Of a stretch of DNA of 64,000 bases, positions 28,821 to 39,398 are shown one piece after another. The stretch covers positions 60,704 to 124,703 of the forward strand of contig NZ_QHJF01000021.1 in NCBI RefSeq assembly GCF_003259225.1, in the 5' to 3' direction. Position numbers and translations under genes: made by a program. Position 1 is the stretch's first letter; each line of letters starts with the position of its first letter. The notes below the pieces were generated by a model that searched no databases, had not been told where the DNA came from, and saw only the letters and a program-made list of their open reading frames with translations. The DNA is from Marinomonas arctica (GTDB lineage: Bacteria > Pseudomonadota > Gammaproteobacteria > Pseudomonadales > Marinomonadaceae).

Positions 28821-29477
28821 CTAAGAAGCAGTTGCCACGAAGCGATACAAAACAGCGAGCACAAAGCAGACAAACGCAGGTATGGATAAAGCCCAAAAAC
28901 TAAGCGTCAAGAACAACCATGACCCTAAGGCTCCCCCACAAATAAAGCCTAGTACAATAATAATAAATAAACACGCTTTACGTCGATCTAACGGCTTACC
29001 TTGCAGAGCCTCTCCTAACATAATACCCAAATCAGTAAAGATACCCGTAAGATGGGTGGTTCGTACTACTGCTCCGCTGTAAGTGGTCGCAAGCGCATTT
29101 TGTAGGCCACAGGCTGCTGAGGCAAGATAATGTCCCGATGTATAATTATTTAACAATAAATACATCGCGATCAGTAAAAATAGAGCCTCTAGCACCAGCA
29201 ACACATCATAGAATCGACCGAGCTTTAATGACCGGCCTGTCAGCATGTAACCTGAAATCGCCGACCCTATAACAAAACTGAGTAGAATCCCTATTAGATG
29301 CAACAGAGCATCTGACGATTGACTGAACAAAACACTGCCGATAAGTGTCGCCGTGCCTGATAAGTGGGACACCGCTTGATGATGAAAACCCAGTAGTGCA
29401 ACCGCGTTAACACTGCCAGCCACAAGAGCAAGTAAAAACGCGCCATACTCAACCCATTTAGGCAATCGAGACAACAC
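28821..29477 (-). CDS. DUF1275 (YoaK) family membrane protein
   Basis: Inner-membrane protein of 218 residues with about six hydrophobic segments. Family features: AGSVNAVALLGF near residue 20, HLSGTATLIG, the central CGLQNALATTYSGAVVRTTHLTGIFTDLGIMLG block, and a C-terminal membrane pair. Function of the family is not established. I chose a GTG start because AGGAGG lies 4 nt upstream; the adjacent TTG is an alternative. It follows asd on the same strand but is separated from it by a terminator. Confidence 0.9.
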   Translation of the reverse strand: MLSRLPKWVEYGAFLLALVAGSVNAVALLGFHHQAVSHLSGTATLIGSVLFSQSSDALLHLIGILLSFVIGSAISGYMLTGRSLKLGRFYDVLLVLEALFLLIAMYLLLNNYTSGHYLASAACGLQNALATTYSGAVVRTTHLTGIFTDLGIMLGEALQGKPLDRRKACLFIIIVLGFICGGALGSWLFLTLSFWALSIPAFVCFVLAVLYRFVATAS

Positions 29478-29572
29478 AGCGCCTCCTATAATGTTTTGCT
29501 AAAATCTATTTATCCGCTGTTCAACGATGCATTTCATTCTTCATCACAACACGCCATGAGCCACCTAGCAAG

Positions 29573-29609
29573 CAAAAAAAAGCGCCAGTCAAAAATGACC
29601 GACGCTTTT
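29573..29609. terminator. Terminator after asd
   Basis: AAAAGCG-CC-AGTCA, loop AAAA, TGAC-CG-ACGCTTTTA, 24 bp after the asd stop on the minus strand, with A/T runs on both sides. Confidence 0.7.
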
Positions 29610-29632
29610 ATTAGCAAGCCTACTCAATAAAA

Positions 29633-30751
29633 CTAGTCGTTGAGTAAAATTCGTAGCATACGACGCAATGGCTCAGCCGCCCCCCACAACAACTGATCAC
29701 CAACAGAGAAAGCACTGATATACTCAGGCCCCATATTCAGTTTACGAATACGGCCAACCGGAATATTCAATGTTCCTGTCGCCGCTGTCGGAGTCAAACG
29801 CTCCATCGTTGCTTGCTTATCGTTAGGTACCACACTGACCCAATCGTTGTGTTGTGCCAAGATACCTTCAATATCCGCAACAGGGATGTCTTTGTTCAAC
29901 TTGATGGTGAACGCTTGGCTGTGACAACGCATCGCACCGATACGAACGCACAAGCCATCCACAGGAATGATAGCGCCTGTATTGCCTAGGATCTTGTTCG
30001 CTTCAGCCTGTGCTTTCCACTCTTCACGGCTTTGGCCATTATCCAGCTGGGAATCGATATACGGGATCAAAGAACCCGCTAACGGCACACCAAATTGATC
30101 AACAGGCATAGTATTCGAGCGCATTTGCTCTGCCACTTTGCGGTCGATATCAAGAATCGCACTCGCAGGATCAGCAAGCTCTGCCGCAACAGAACCCTGC
30201 AACATTCCCATCTGATTGATCAATTCACGCATGTGGCGTGCACCACCACCAGACGCGGCCTGATAGGTCATCGAGGTCATCCATTCGATATGCCCCTTCT
30301 CAAACAGGCCACCCAATGCCAACAACATCAAACTAACCGTACAGTTGCCGCCAACAAAGGTTTTCACACCCTGGCTTAAACCCTGCTTGATAACATCTAA
30401 GTTAACTGGATCAAGTACGATAATCGCGTCTTTTTCCATACGCAAGGAAGACGCTGCGTCAATCCAGTAGCCCTTCCAACCTGCATTACGCAACTGAGGG
30501 TAAATAGCCTTGGTATAATCCCCGCCTTGGCAGGTAATAATAATGTCCATCTTCTTCAACGATTCGATATCGTTCGCATCTTGAAGTAATGGAATATCTT
30601 TACCAACTTCTGGACCTTTCTGCCCCGTTTGTGACGTGGTGAAAAAAACGGGATCAATATGATCAAAGTCCTTTTCTTCCATCATGCGTTGCATCAACAC
30701 GGAACCGACCATTCCGCGCCATCCGACTAAACCTACAGTGTGTTTTGACAT
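29633..30751 (-). CDS. asd: Aspartate-semialdehyde dehydrogenase
   Basis: Reduces aspartyl phosphate to the semialdehyde for Lys, Met, Thr and cell-wall diaminopimelate synthesis. 372 residues, the gram-negative type. NADP-binding GWRGMVGS at 10-17, ITCQGGDYT near 74-82, and the active-site Cys137 in [10 protein letters not shown]. The ATG at 30751 starts [20 protein letters not shown] lies upstream. It follows leuB after 86 bp on the same strand, the common leuCDB-asd arrangement in pseudomonads. Confidence 0.97.
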   Translation of the reverse strand: MSKHTVGLVGWRGMVGSVLMQRMMEEKDFDHIDPVFFTTSQTGQKGPEVGKDIPLLQDANDIESLKKMDIIITCQGGDYTKAIYPQLRNAGWKGYWIDAASSLRMEKDAIIVLDPVNLDVIKQGLSQGVKTFVGGNCTVSLMLLALGGLFEKGHIEWMTSMTYQAASGGGARHMRELINQMGMLQGSVAAELADPASAILDIDRKVAEQMRSNTMPVDQFGVPLAGSLIPYIDSQLDNGQSREEWKAQAEANKILGNTGAIIPVDGLCVRIGAMRCHSQAFTIKLNKDIPVADIEGILAQHNDWVSVVPNDKQATMERLTPTAATGTLNIPVGRIRKLNMGPEYISAFSVGDQLLWGAAEPLRRMLRILLND

Positions 30752-30837
30752 GGTTAACGTTACCTTTTTTTGTGGGGCCACTCATACCAAGAGCAGTATC
30801 CCTAATGAATACTCAATATCGTTATGATATTAAGCTT

Positions 30838-31923
30838 TTAATGCAGCGCTATTAACGCTTTAAGTACGGCATCGCCCATGGCTTGCGTACTAACTGTTTC
30901 GCATCCTTTTGATGCTATATCTGCCGTTCTCAGACCTTGGTCTAGAACGTTACTTACTGCCGCCTCGATGGCATCCGCCGCCTCTTTTGCGTCTAAAGAA
31001 TAGCGCAACATCATAGCAACTGACAAAATCGTCGCCAATGGGTTCGCAATCCCTTTACCGGCAATATCTGGCGCGGAACCGTGACATGGTTCATACATAC
31101 CACGACCTTCTGCGTTTAGAGATGCAGAAGGTAGCATACCAATAGAACCTGTCAACATGGCCGCCGCATCAGAAAGGATATCACCAAACATATTGCCAGT
31201 AACCATTACATCAAACTGTTTTGGGGCACGAACAAGCTGCATCGCAGCATTATCCACTAGCATATGGCTCAATTGGACATCAGGATACTCTTTCGCCACT
31301 TCTTCCATGACTTCTTTCCAGAGCACGGTCACTTCTAGCACGTTGGATTTATCAATAGAGCACACACGTTTGCCTCGTTGACGAGCGGCTTCAAAAGCAG
31401 ATCGGCCAATGCGGCGAATTTCTGACTCGTTATAAACGTAGGTATTGAAGCCTTCGCGTTCACCATTTTCTAATGTACGAATACCACGTGGCTGACCAAA
31501 GTAGATACCGCCTGTTAATTCACGAACAATCAGAATATCCAAGCCAGCAACGATTTCTGGTTTCAAGCTAGAGGCATCCGCCAACTGTGGGTACAAAATA
31601 GCAGGACGAAGATTCGAAAACAGGTCAAGATTGGAGCGCAGTCCAAGCAAGCCTTTTTCAGGGCGAACCGACATATCCAATTTATCCCACTTAGGACCAC
31701 CCACGGCGCCAAGCAAAATGGCATCGGCCGCTTTCGCTTTTGCTAACGTGGTTTCGGGTAAAGGAGACCCAGTCTCATCATAAGCAGCACCACCAACCAA
31801 GGCACTTTCATGTTGAATATTTAATGAAAACTTCTCATTTACCGCATCCAATACTCGTACTGCTTGCGCTACGATTTCAGGACCAATACCGTCACCCGGC
31901 AATACCAATACATTTTTAGTCAT
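30838..31923 (-). CDS. leuB: 3-isopropylmalate dehydrogenase
   Basis: NAD-dependent oxidative decarboxylation in leucine synthesis. 361 residues. Features: LPGDGIGPE at the N-terminus, [13 protein letters not shown], the substrate/NAD segment [27 protein letters not shown] and [29 protein letters not shown] precedes the ATG. Third gene of the leuC-leuD-leuB run. Confidence 0.97.
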   Translation of the reverse strand: MTKNVLVLPGDGIGPEIVAQAVRVLDAVNEKFSLNIQHESALVGGAAYDETGSPLPETTLAKAKAADAILLGAVGGPKWDKLDMSVRPEKGLLGLRSNLDLFSNLRPAILYPQLADASSLKPEIVAGLDILIVRELTGGIYFGQPRGIRTLENGEREGFNTYVYNESEIRRIGRSAFEAARQRGKRVCSIDKSNVLEVTVLWKEVMEEVAKEYPDVQLSHMLVDNAAMQLVRAPKQFDVMVTGNMFGDILSDAAAMLTGSIGMLPSASLNAEGRGMYEPCHGSAPDIAGKGIANPLATILSVAMMLRYSLDAKEAADAIEAAVSNVLDQGLRTADIASKGCETVSTQAMGDAVLKALIALH

Positions 31924-31952
31924 TTTAAACCCTTAAAAACTCAGTCTTTTAT

Positions 31953-32603
31953 TTATTGACCGCGTGGCAAGAAAAGCCAAGGCGCATCTTTCATTCGTTT
32001 TTCTTCATAACGCTGAATAGCGGCATCTTGCTGCAGCGTCAAACCAATATCGTCTAAACCATTTAATAGACAATGCTTGCGGAAATTATCAACAGTAAAC
32101 TCGAATGTCGCGCCCGAAGGTGAAGTAACCGTTTGATTTTCAAGATCTATCGTAATTTGCGCACCTTGACGCAACGCCACTTCAGCGAATAATTGATCCA
32201 CTTCTTCTGCTTGTAGAACGATAGGCAACAGGCCATTTTTAAAACAGTTGTTGTAGAAAATATCGGCAAAGCTTGGCGCAATAATGGAACGGAAACCGTA
32301 ATCGTCTAAGGCCCATGGCGCATGCTCACGGCTAGAGCCGCAACCAAAGTTTTGGCGAGCCAGCAACACGCTAGCACCTTTGTAACGGTCTTGGTTGAGT
32401 ACAAAATCGTTGCGCAACGGACGGCCATCACATTCTTGATCTGGCTGGCCTTCGTCTTCGTAACGAAGTTCATCAAATAAATTTTTACCAAAGCCAGTAC
32501 GCTTGATGGATTTCAAGAACTGTTTTGGAATAATCATGTCCGTATCAACGTTTGCCAAATCCAAAGGAGCGGCTAAACCTGTGTGTTTAGTAAAGGGACG
32601 CAT
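31953..32603 (-). CDS. leuD: 3-isopropylmalate dehydratase small subunit
   Basis: Swivel-domain subunit of isopropylmalate isomerase, pairing with LeuC. 216 residues. Shows [14 protein letters not shown], the [15 protein letters not shown] core and [22 protein letters not shown] precedes the ATG, overlapping the end of leuC 11 bp upstream. leuB follows after 29 bp. Confidence 0.97.
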   Translation of the reverse strand: MRPFTKHTGLAAPLDLANVDTDMIIPKQFLKSIKRTGFGKNLFDELRYEDEGQPDQECDGRPLRNDFVLNQDRYKGASVLLARQNFGCGSSREHAPWALDDYGFRSIIAPSFADIFYNNCFKNGLLPIVLQAEEVDQLFAEVALRQGAQITIDLENQTVTSPSGATFEFTVDNFRKHCLLNGLDDIGLTLQQDAAIQRYEEKRMKDAPWLFLPRGQ

Positions 32604-32614
32604 GCTCTTCTCTC

Positions 32615-34042
32615 CTAGTGTTTAACAAACTCATTAACATCAACAAAGTGTCCAGCAATCGCCGCCGCAGCCGCCATAGCAGGACTCACTAAATGCGTAC
32701 GACCACCAAAGCCTTGACGACCTTCAAAGTTACGGTTTGAGGTAGACGCACAATGTTCGCCTGCGCCTAGCTTGTCAGCGTTCATTGCCAAGCACATAGA
32801 GCAACCTGGCTCACGCCATTCTAACCCAGCGGCTTCGAAGATTTCATGCAAACCTTCTTTTTCCGCCTGGGCTTTTACCAAACCAGAACCAGGAACCACA
32901 ATCGCTTGCTTCAAGCTAGACGCCACTTTACGACCTTTCACCACTTGCGCAGCAATGCGCAAATCTTCAATACGCGAATTCGTACAAGAGCCAATAAAAA
33001 CACGGTCTAGCGTCACATCGGACAACATGGTTTTACCTTCAAGGCCCATGTATTTCCACGCACGTGCGTAACCTTCTTTTTTCACCGGATCTTTTTGATC
33101 TTCAGGACGAGGAATAGGCTCATCAATCGCAATCACCATTTCTGGCGACGTTCCCCATGTGACTTGAGGCTTAATATCCTCAGCCTTCAACACAACCACT
33201 TCGTCAAATTGTGCATCTTTATCAGACACAAGATCTTTCCACGCTTCGACAGCCATGTCCCAATGCTCACCTTTTGGCGCATAAGGACGACCTTTAACGT
33301 ATTCTATCGTCGTGTCGTCTACCGCGATCAAGCCAACACGAGCGCCCGCTTCGATCGCCATGTTACACACCGTCATACGGCCTTCCATAGATAAAGACTG
33401 GATACCTGTACCACCAAATTCAATCGCGTAACCAGTACCACCCGCGGTACCAATTGCGCCGATAATGGCCAAAACCACGTCTTTCGCAGACACCCAAGGA
33501 GACAATTCGCCATCCACTCGGACTAACATATTGCGGCTTTTCTTTTGTACAAGGCATTGAGTCGCTAATACATGCTCAACTTCAGACGTACCAATACCAT
33601 GGGCCAAGGCACCAAAGGCACCATGGGTAGAAGTATGAGAATCACCGCACACCACTGTCATACCAGGAAGCGTCGCACCTTGTTCTGGCCCAACAACGTG
33701 CACGATGCCTTGACGGATGTCTTTCATGTTGAATTCAGTAATACCAAATTCATTGCAATTATCATCCAAGGTAATGACTTGGATTTTCGAAACAGGATCT
33801 TCAATACCATCCACACCAGAAATACGCTCTTTCTTAGTGGTCGGTACGTTATGGTCCGGTGTGGCTAAGCTTGACGACACACGCCAAGGCTTGCGCCCAG
33901 CCAAGCGAAGACCTTCAAATGCTTGTGGTGATGTCACTTCATGAAGCAATTGCAAATCGATATAAATCAATGCACTGCCATCATCTCGTTGCTGAACAAG
34001 GTGGCTATCCCACAACTTGTCATAAAGGGTTTTACCTGACAT
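32615..34042 (-). CDS. leuC: 3-isopropylmalate dehydratase large subunit
   Basis: 4Fe-4S aconitase-family subunit for leucine synthesis. 475 residues. [34 protein letters not shown] and the cluster Cys pair in [11 protein letters not shown] are all present. GAGGAGAG precedes the ATG. First gene of the leuCDB operon and divergent from a LysR-type regulator, with a 93-bp gap that probably contains the operator. Confidence 0.97.
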   Translation of the reverse strand: MSGKTLYDKLWDSHLVQQRDDGSALIYIDLQLLHEVTSPQAFEGLRLAGRKPWRVSSSLATPDHNVPTTKKERISGVDGIEDPVSKIQVITLDDNCNEFGITEFNMKDIRQGIVHVVGPEQGATLPGMTVVCGDSHTSTHGAFGALAHGIGTSEVEHVLATQCLVQKKSRNMLVRVDGELSPWVSAKDVVLAIIGAIGTAGGTGYAIEFGGTGIQSLSMEGRMTVCNMAIEAGARVGLIAVDDTTIEYVKGRPYAPKGEHWDMAVEAWKDLVSDKDAQFDEVVVLKAEDIKPQVTWGTSPEMVIAIDEPIPRPEDQKDPVKKEGYARAWKYMGLEGKTMLSDVTLDRVFIGSCTNSRIEDLRIAAQVVKGRKVASSLKQAIVVPGSGLVKAQAEKEGLHEIFEAAGLEWREPGCSMCLAMNADKLGAGEHCASTSNRNFEGRQGFGGRTHLVSPAMAAAAAIAGHFVDVNEFVKH

Positions 34043-34070
34043 ACGCTCTCTCCTCAGAAATCTATTGCGC

Positions 34071-34125
34071 TATCCTAAAACTTTGGCTTAAATTACTCAA
34101 ATTCATATTTTTCATGTTTTGGATA
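34071..34125. promoter_or_regulatory. Possible LysR operator between leuC and its divergent regulator
   Basis: Imperfect inverted repeat TATCCTAAAAC (34071-34081) and GTTTTGGATA (34116-34125) in the 93-bp divergent gap, with AT-rich sequence between. LysR regulators often bind interrupted dyads at such positions. The link to leucine control is inferred from location only. Confidence 0.4.
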
Positions 34126-34135
34126 ATTTTTTGGA

Positions 34136-35014
34136 ATGGTAGACATCGCTGAACTGATTACCTTTATAAAAGTCGCGGAAACAACTTCGTTCTCGGAAGC
34201 AGGAGCGCAGCTTTTTATCACCCAACCGGCGGTGAGCAAACGCGTTGCCGCCCTTGAAAACAGCCTAGGAGTAAAGCTGTTTGACCGCATAGGAAAACAA
34301 GTTCAGTTAACCGAAGCGGGTATTCGTTTGCTACCCAAAGCACGCAAGATGGCCGAAGACCTGCAAGACATAAAACGCAGTATGACCTTGCAAATGCAAG
34401 ATGTCAGTGGAGAGTTACGCATATCAACGGGCCACCATATTGGTTTACACCGCTTACCCAAATCACTAAAGCGCTTTCAGGAAGATTATCCTAGTGCACA
34501 ATTGGAAATAGAATTTGTTCAGTCTGAAGAGGCCTACCAAGACGTATTAAAAGGACGAGCTGAATTGGGGATTATTACACTGTCCAATAAAGAAAATCCT
34601 CTCATCGAATCCTTGCCTATTTGGTCGGACCCTCTCGCATGTGTTGTCAGTAAAGACCACCCTCTCGCATTTTCCAAGCACGTCAGTCTAATAGAACTGG
34701 CGCAACATGCTTGTGTTTTGCCCAATAAAAACACCTTTACTAGACAAATTGCCGAGCAAGCTTTTGGCAAACAAGGCCTAAAGCCTAAAGTCAGAATGAA
34801 TACAAACAACTTAGAAACATTAGCCATGCTAGTGAATATCGGCTGGGGGTGGTCGCTCTTGCCCTCCACACTGGTCGATGAAAAGTTGGTGGTCTTGAAT
34901 TTGCCAGATTTAAACGTAGAAAGAAAACTCGGCGTCATACACCACAAGCAAAGAACATTGAGTCGTGCCGCCATCGCTTTCATTGAACTGTTAAAAAGCG
35001 ACGGCACAAGCTGA
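34136..35014 (+). CDS. LysR family transcriptional regulator
   Basis: 292 residues. N-terminal winged helix-turn-helix (about 4-62: FIKVAETTSFSEAGAQL, TQPAVSKRVAALENSLGVKLFDRIGKQ), then a two-lobed effector-binding domain (about 92-290). It is divergent from leuC, a conserved arrangement in pseudomonads, so control of the leu operon is plausible; the ligand is unknown. No strong ribosome site before the ATG. It converges with the MFS gene, whose stop lies 8 bp away. Confidence 0.92.
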   Translation: MVDIAELITFIKVAETTSFSEAGAQLFITQPAVSKRVAALENSLGVKLFDRIGKQVQLTEAGIRLLPKARKMAEDLQDIKRSMTLQMQDVSGELRISTGHHIGLHRLPKSLKRFQEDYPSAQLEIEFVQSEEAYQDVLKGRAELGIITLSNKENPLIESLPIWSDPLACVVSKDHPLAFSKHVSLIELAQHACVLPNKNTFTRQIAEQAFGKQGLKPKVRMNTNNLETLAMLVNIGWGWSLLPSTLVDEKLVVLNLPDLNVERKLGVIHHKQRTLSRAAIAFIELLKSDGTS

Positions 35015-35022
35015 TATAATCG

Positions 35023-36174
35023 CTAGCGGCGCTGACTGAACATGAGTATTCCTAGCGCCAACGCGCTCACACAAGACGCCAAAGTAAACACCCAAGCTCC
35101 ACCAATCCACTCCCATAGATAGCCAGCAATCACCATACCAAGCCCGCCACCGAGCCCGATGGCAAAAGCGCTGTACATAGCTTGCCCTTGCCCAGCAAAA
35201 CGCTCTGGAAACAGACGCCGAATCTGTTCGATAGAGACCATATGAAAGAGAGCAAATGTAATGCTGTGCAGCAACTGGGTAAAAATCAGCACCCACACCA
35301 CAGAAGCAAACCATCCCACTAAAAACCAACGCACCATGCCGCAAATAAAACACAAGGTAATGATGTGAACCACATCAAAACGCTTGATCGTATTGCCAAA
35401 AAATAAAAACAAGACGATCTCAATGACCACCCCCAACGCCATTAGCAAACCGATGTATTGGCCGCTGTAACCCAAATTCGACAGATGCACCGCAAAAAAA
35501 ACATTAAAAGGCGCATGAGACATAAACGCCAAAAACGCTAACCCAAAAAACAACATAGATTCTGGCGTTCTCACCAAAGCCAAAAAAGACGTGGTGGCTT
35601 TTTGAGTATGGACCTCGTACGCTTGTTCTTTAAGGAAAAAGGACGTCACCACCGCCAGTGCTAAAAATACACACATAGTAGGAATAACGATAACGACACC
35701 GAACTGACCAATTAAAAAGCCCGCCCCCGTTACAGCAAATACATAACCAATTGACCCTCCCACCCGCAGACGAGTATAAGGCACATCTAAATGACGAATA
35801 CTCCTCACTGCCAAAGAATCGGTCATTGGAATCAAGGCCGAATAAAACAAAGCCATCGTGCAAGTTAATAGCCACAAGGTTTCAAATTGGTCACTCCAGT
35901 TAAACGGGATAACAGCAATAAAGCACCCTAAAATTCCGATTTGTAATATGCGCTTAGGCAGCCCTACTTTCGCGGTGAGCCATCCCCAAAAATGCGGTAT
36001 CAAGATGCCAGACAACGTAAAGGTCGACATTAACCGACCAATCTCTGACGCGGTTAAACCGATCGATTTATAATACAAGGAGATATAGGGCATCATTACG
36101 CCCACTAATGCACAAAAGAAAAAATAAAAGAAGAATAAAGGCCAGGCCACAGGGCGAGCATTATCAGAGAACAT
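35023..36174 (-). CDS. MFS transporter, HcaT-like (MFS_1_like)
   Basis: Inner-membrane transporter of 383 residues with about 12 hydrophobic segments. The start MFSDNARPVAWPLFFFYFFFCALVGVMMPYISLYYKS-type opening and LTASEIGRLMS motif resemble the 3-phenylpropionate transporter HcaT branch; the true substrate cannot be read. GGAGCTGTG precedes the ATG at 36174; a start 15 codons upstream lacks one. No metabolic gene for aromatic acids is adjacent. Confidence 0.85.
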   Translation of the reverse strand: MFSDNARPVAWPLFFFYFFFCALVGVMMPYISLYYKSIGLTASEIGRLMSTFTLSGILIPHFWGWLTAKVGLPKRILQIGILGCFIAVIPFNWSDQFETLWLLTCTMALFYSALIPMTDSLAVRSIRHLDVPYTRLRVGGSIGYVFAVTGAGFLIGQFGVVIVIPTMCVFLALAVVTSFFLKEQAYEVHTQKATTSFLALVRTPESMLFFGLAFLAFMSHAPFNVFFAVHLSNLGYSGQYIGLLMALGVVIEIVLFLFFGNTIKRFDVVHIITLCFICGMVRWFLVGWFASVVWVLIFTQLLHSITFALFHMVSIEQIRRLFPERFAGQGQAMYSAFAIGLGGGLGMVIAGYLWEWIGGAWVFTLASCVSALALGILMFSQRR

Positions 36175-36361
36175 CACAGCTCCAAAAAATAACAAAATTG
36201 CCGCCAAATAAAGCAACAAAAATCATGCATTAATTATAATCATTGAGTATGCTGGAAATAGGTCAAAAAAGCACGACAGAGAATGGAACCAATCCGCTAT
36301 AAATCTAATAAATTCTGTTAGCACTGATACCAACACACCCTTACTTACAGAGAGAGACGTC

Positions 36362-37987
36362 ATGATGAATGATCAAGAATGGTGGCGCGGCGCGGTAATT
36401 TATCAGGTTTACCCTCGCAGTTTTTTCGATTCTAACAACGACGGCATTGGCGACCTCCCAGGCGTCACCGCAAAAATGCGGTATATCGCCTCCCTTGGCG
36501 TAGATGCGATTTGGCTATCGCCTTTTTTCACCTCCCCCATGAAAGATTTTGGTTACGACGTCAGTGATTATTGTGATGTTGATCCTATTTTTGGCACCTT
36601 AGATGACTTCAACCAGCTCATTGCCACGGCGCATCATCATGGCTTAAAAGTTATGATAGACCAAGTACTTAACCACAGTTCCGATCAGCACCCATGGTTT
36701 GTCGAGTCGCGCAGCAGTCATGATAACGCCAAAGCCGATTGGTATATTTGGGCCGATGCGAATCCAGATGGCACAGTACCTAACAACTGGCTGTCTGTTT
36801 TTGGTGGCCCAGCTTGGCACTGGGACAGTCGTCGTAGACAATATTATCTTCATAACTTTTTAGACAGCCAACCTGATCTAAACTTTCATAACCCTGATGT
36901 CGTCGATGCCTTACTTGACACTGTTGAATTTTGGCTAAAACGAGGCGTCGATGGTTTCCGTCTTGATACAGCCAACTATTACTATCACGACATAGAGCTG
37001 AGAAATAACCCGCCTAAAAAAGACGTCGTAGAGGGCAGCATTGGTGTCAGACTAGACAATCCTTACGCCTATCAATTGCACCTTTATGACAAATCCAGAC
37101 CTGAAAACATTGGTTTTTTGCAACGCTTGCGCAGCCTATTAGATAAATACCCCAATACCACCACAGTGGGCGAAGTCGGTTGCGATTTTGCCTTGGAAAC
37201 CATGGCGGCTTACACCCAAGGTAAAGATAAGCTGCACATGTGCTACTCATTCGATTTATTAACTCATGATGCTTCCATGACACACATTCGCAATACCATG
37301 GAGACCATAGAAGCCGGACTAGGAGATGGTTGGCCTTGTTGGTCGATTGGTAATCATGATGTAGAGCGTGTTGTAACCCGCTGGGGGAAAAATCACGATT
37401 CCATTGCCAAAAGCAAAATCTACATGGCCATGCTATTAACTTTAAGAGGCAGCGTTTGCTTATACCAAGGTGAGGAACTTGGTTTACCGGAAGCAGAACT
37501 GACATTGGATCAACTGGTGGATCCTTTTGGGATTGCCTTTTGGCCAGAGTTTAAAGGCCGTGACGGCTGTCGAACTCCCATTCCATGGAAAAACGAAACA
37601 CTGGGCGGCTTTACTCTGTCTGCAGAGCCTTGGCTACCCATTGCTGACGCCCAACGTCCGCTGGCCGTTGACGAACAAGAAGGTAATCGCCACTCTGTTC
37701 TGCATGCCTATCGCGATTTTCTTCATGTAAGACGCAGCCATCCCGAATTACGCCATGGTGACATTGAATTTATATATAACGATGACACCACCCTAACATT
37801 CCTGCGTACTTACAAGGGTAAGCGGCTTTATGTCGCCATTAATACCGCCAATCAAGACATTATTTTACCCGTCGAACTTACACTGTCGGCTTTAATCTTG
37901 CCTGAAGCAATACACAGTGGATACATAGACGCGAATACCGTTGTGCTTCCACCATTTAGCATCCTACTTGCGACAGTAACGGCCTAA
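36362..37987 (+). CDS. Alpha-glucosidase, glycoside hydrolase family 13
   Basis: 541 residues, cytoplasmic (no signal peptide). Catalytic set visible: nucleophile D202 in DGFRLDTAN, acid/base E271 in TVGEVG, and transition-state D333 in GNHD. The opening WWRGAVIYQVYPRSF is that of alpha-glucosidase/oligo-1,6-glucosidase enzymes. It would hydrolyse short alpha-glucosides such as maltose, isomaltose or sucrose; the exact linkage is not readable. It stands alone with its own terminator and no sugar transporter beside it. A second ATG follows the first directly. Confidence 0.92.
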   Translation: MMNDQEWWRGAVIYQVYPRSFFDSNNDGIGDLPGVTAKMRYIASLGVDAIWLSPFFTSPMKDFGYDVSDYCDVDPIFGTLDDFNQLIATAHHHGLKVMIDQVLNHSSDQHPWFVESRSSHDNAKADWYIWADANPDGTVPNNWLSVFGGPAWHWDSRRRQYYLHNFLDSQPDLNFHNPDVVDALLDTVEFWLKRGVDGFRLDTANYYYHDIELRNNPPKKDVVEGSIGVRLDNPYAYQLHLYDKSRPENIGFLQRLRSLLDKYPNTTTVGEVGCDFALETMAAYTQGKDKLHMCYSFDLLTHDASMTHIRNTMETIEAGLGDGWPCWSIGNHDVERVVTRWGKNHDSIAKSKIYMAMLLTLRGSVCLYQGEELGLPEAELTLDQLVDPFGIAFWPEFKGRDGCRTPIPWKNETLGGFTLSAEPWLPIADAQRPLAVDEQEGNRHSVLHAYRDFLHVRRSHPELRHGDIEFIYNDDTTLTFLRTYKGKRLYVAINTANQDIILPVELTLSALILPEAIHSGYIDANTVVLPPFSILLATVTA

Positions 37988-37992
37988 ACGAA

Positions 37993-38026
37993 AAAAGCCC
38001 TTTCTCAATCATGAGAAAGGGCTTTT
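37993..38026. terminator. Bidirectional terminator GH13 / perM
   Basis: Perfect 15-bp stem (37993-38007 with 38012-38026) with loop ATCA between convergent genes. Confidence 0.88.
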
Positions 38027-38049
38027 CGGCTTAAGATAACGGATGAAGT

Positions 38050-39108
38050 CTAGGCCAACTGTTGGTAATCGGGCCAAGCATTAATAATGGCTTTTACCAA
38101 AGTCGCTAATGGGATAGCAAAAAAGATGCCCCAGAACCCCCAGATGCCACCAAAAAACAGCACTGCGACAATAATCGCCAGTGGATGCAAATTCACCGCT
38201 TCAGAAAACAATAAAGGCACCAGAACATTACCATCTAAAGCTTGCACCACTAAATAAGCGATCACAACATAAACAAACTCACTTTGCGTACCATACTGAT
38301 AGAAAGCCACTATTACCACAGGGACAGTGACGGCGGCAGCACCAATGTAGGGAATCAATACCGACAACCCAACCAAAAGAGCGAGAAGTTCCGCGTATTT
38401 CAGCCCAAACACCAGAAACACAATGTAGGTGACAACCCCTACTACTAACATTTCGATGAACTTACCACGAATATAATTGGCTATTTGCTCGTTCATTTCA
38501 TGAGCGATATTGCGCATCATTTTTCTTTCTTTTGGCAACCATGATGTCATGTAAGTCAGAATTTGCTTCTGGTCTTTCAATAGAAAAAACATCACCAATG
38601 GCACTAACACCAAATAAATAATTAACGAGAACAAAGACGGAATACTGGCAATCGAAAAAGATACCAGCCATTGCCCTAGATTGGTTGATTCATTCGCGAG
38701 CGAGTTAATCACTTCATCGATGGCCGCTTCACTAACAAAGTCTCGGTGTCCTTCCGCAAACAGTTGTATTTCATGACGTATATCCGTAAACATACGAGGC
38801 GCATCCTGCACAAGACGAACAGCCTGACGCCAAATAATTGGCACCATAACACCGATGAAAACACCGCATGCGGTTATAAAGGCAGAAAACACCAGCAGCA
38901 CGGAAGTAACATGCCCAAGCCCCATACTTTGCAATCGATCCACCAAGCCTTGCAAAAGAAAGGCTAGCACGATAGCAATCAGTATCGGTGCTAAAATCCC
39001 TCCCCAAAACGCAAACACACACAAGGTCGCTATCATTAGAAGCAAGAAAACAACCACTTCTTCATTTGAAAAATATCGTTTAATCAGCGTATCAACAATT
39101 TTAAACAT
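38050..39108 (-). CDS. AI-2E family transporter (PerM)
   Basis: Inner-membrane protein of 352 residues with about eight hydrophobic segments, including the N-terminal pair, a long central soluble stretch (about 95-155) and the family signature LSVLIPYIGAAAVTVPVVIVAF followed by QALDGNVLVPLLFSEAVNLHPLAIIVAVLFFGGIWG. Members are proposed exporters or permeases (AI-2 for TqsA); function in this organism unknown. It lies downstream of the TusA-like gene on the same strand, 12 bp apart. Confidence 0.92.
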   Translation of the reverse strand: MFKIVDTLIKRYFSNEEVVVFLLLMIATLCVFAFWGGILAPILIAIVLAFLLQGLVDRLQSMGLGHVTSVLLVFSAFITACGVFIGVMVPIIWRQAVRLVQDAPRMFTDIRHEIQLFAEGHRDFVSEAAIDEVINSLANESTNLGQWLVSFSIASIPSLFSLIIYLVLVPLVMFFLLKDQKQILTYMTSWLPKERKMMRNIAHEMNEQIANYIRGKFIEMLVVGVVTYIVFLVFGLKYAELLALLVGLSVLIPYIGAAAVTVPVVIVAFYQYGTQSEFVYVVIAYLVVQALDGNVLVPLLFSEAVNLHPLAIIVAVLFFGGIWGFWGIFFAIPLATLVKAIINAWPDYQQLA

Positions 39109-39120
39109 ATCGAATCCGTT

Positions 39121-39363
39121 TCAGCTTTTCTGAATCACAAAGGTATAGACAGCATTATCTTCTTGTACCGACAACAAAGACAATCCAACCAAGGTCACAT
39201 ATTGAGGAATATCTTTTAACGAACCGGAGTCGCTAGCCATGACACATAACCGTTGCCCTATGGTCATTTTACTCAGTGCCATTTTGGTCTTTAGCAAAGG
39301 CATTGGACAACGATCTTCTCTTGCATCCAAGATTACGTCATACTCTTCGTATAGATCGTTCAT
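39121..39363 (-). CDS. TusA-like sulfurtransferase (SirA/TusA fold)
   Basis: 80 residues. DAREDRCPMPLLKTKMAL carries the catalytic Cys in the CPxP motif. TusA proteins pass sulfur to tRNA thiolation or to molybdenum cofactor synthesis. In P. aeruginosa a TusA-like protein beside an M48 TPR protease gene is tied to molybdenum homeostasis (recalled, not verified); moaCDE lie about 4 kb away here. It is divergent from the M48 gene with a 35-bp gap. Confidence 0.88.
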   Translation of the reverse strand: MNDLYEEYDVILDAREDRCPMPLLKTKMALSKMTIGQRLCVMASDSGSLKDIPQYVTLVGLSLLSVQEDNAVYTFVIQKS

Positions 39364-39398
39364 TTTACAACTTACTCAAAAAATACATTAGCTATATT

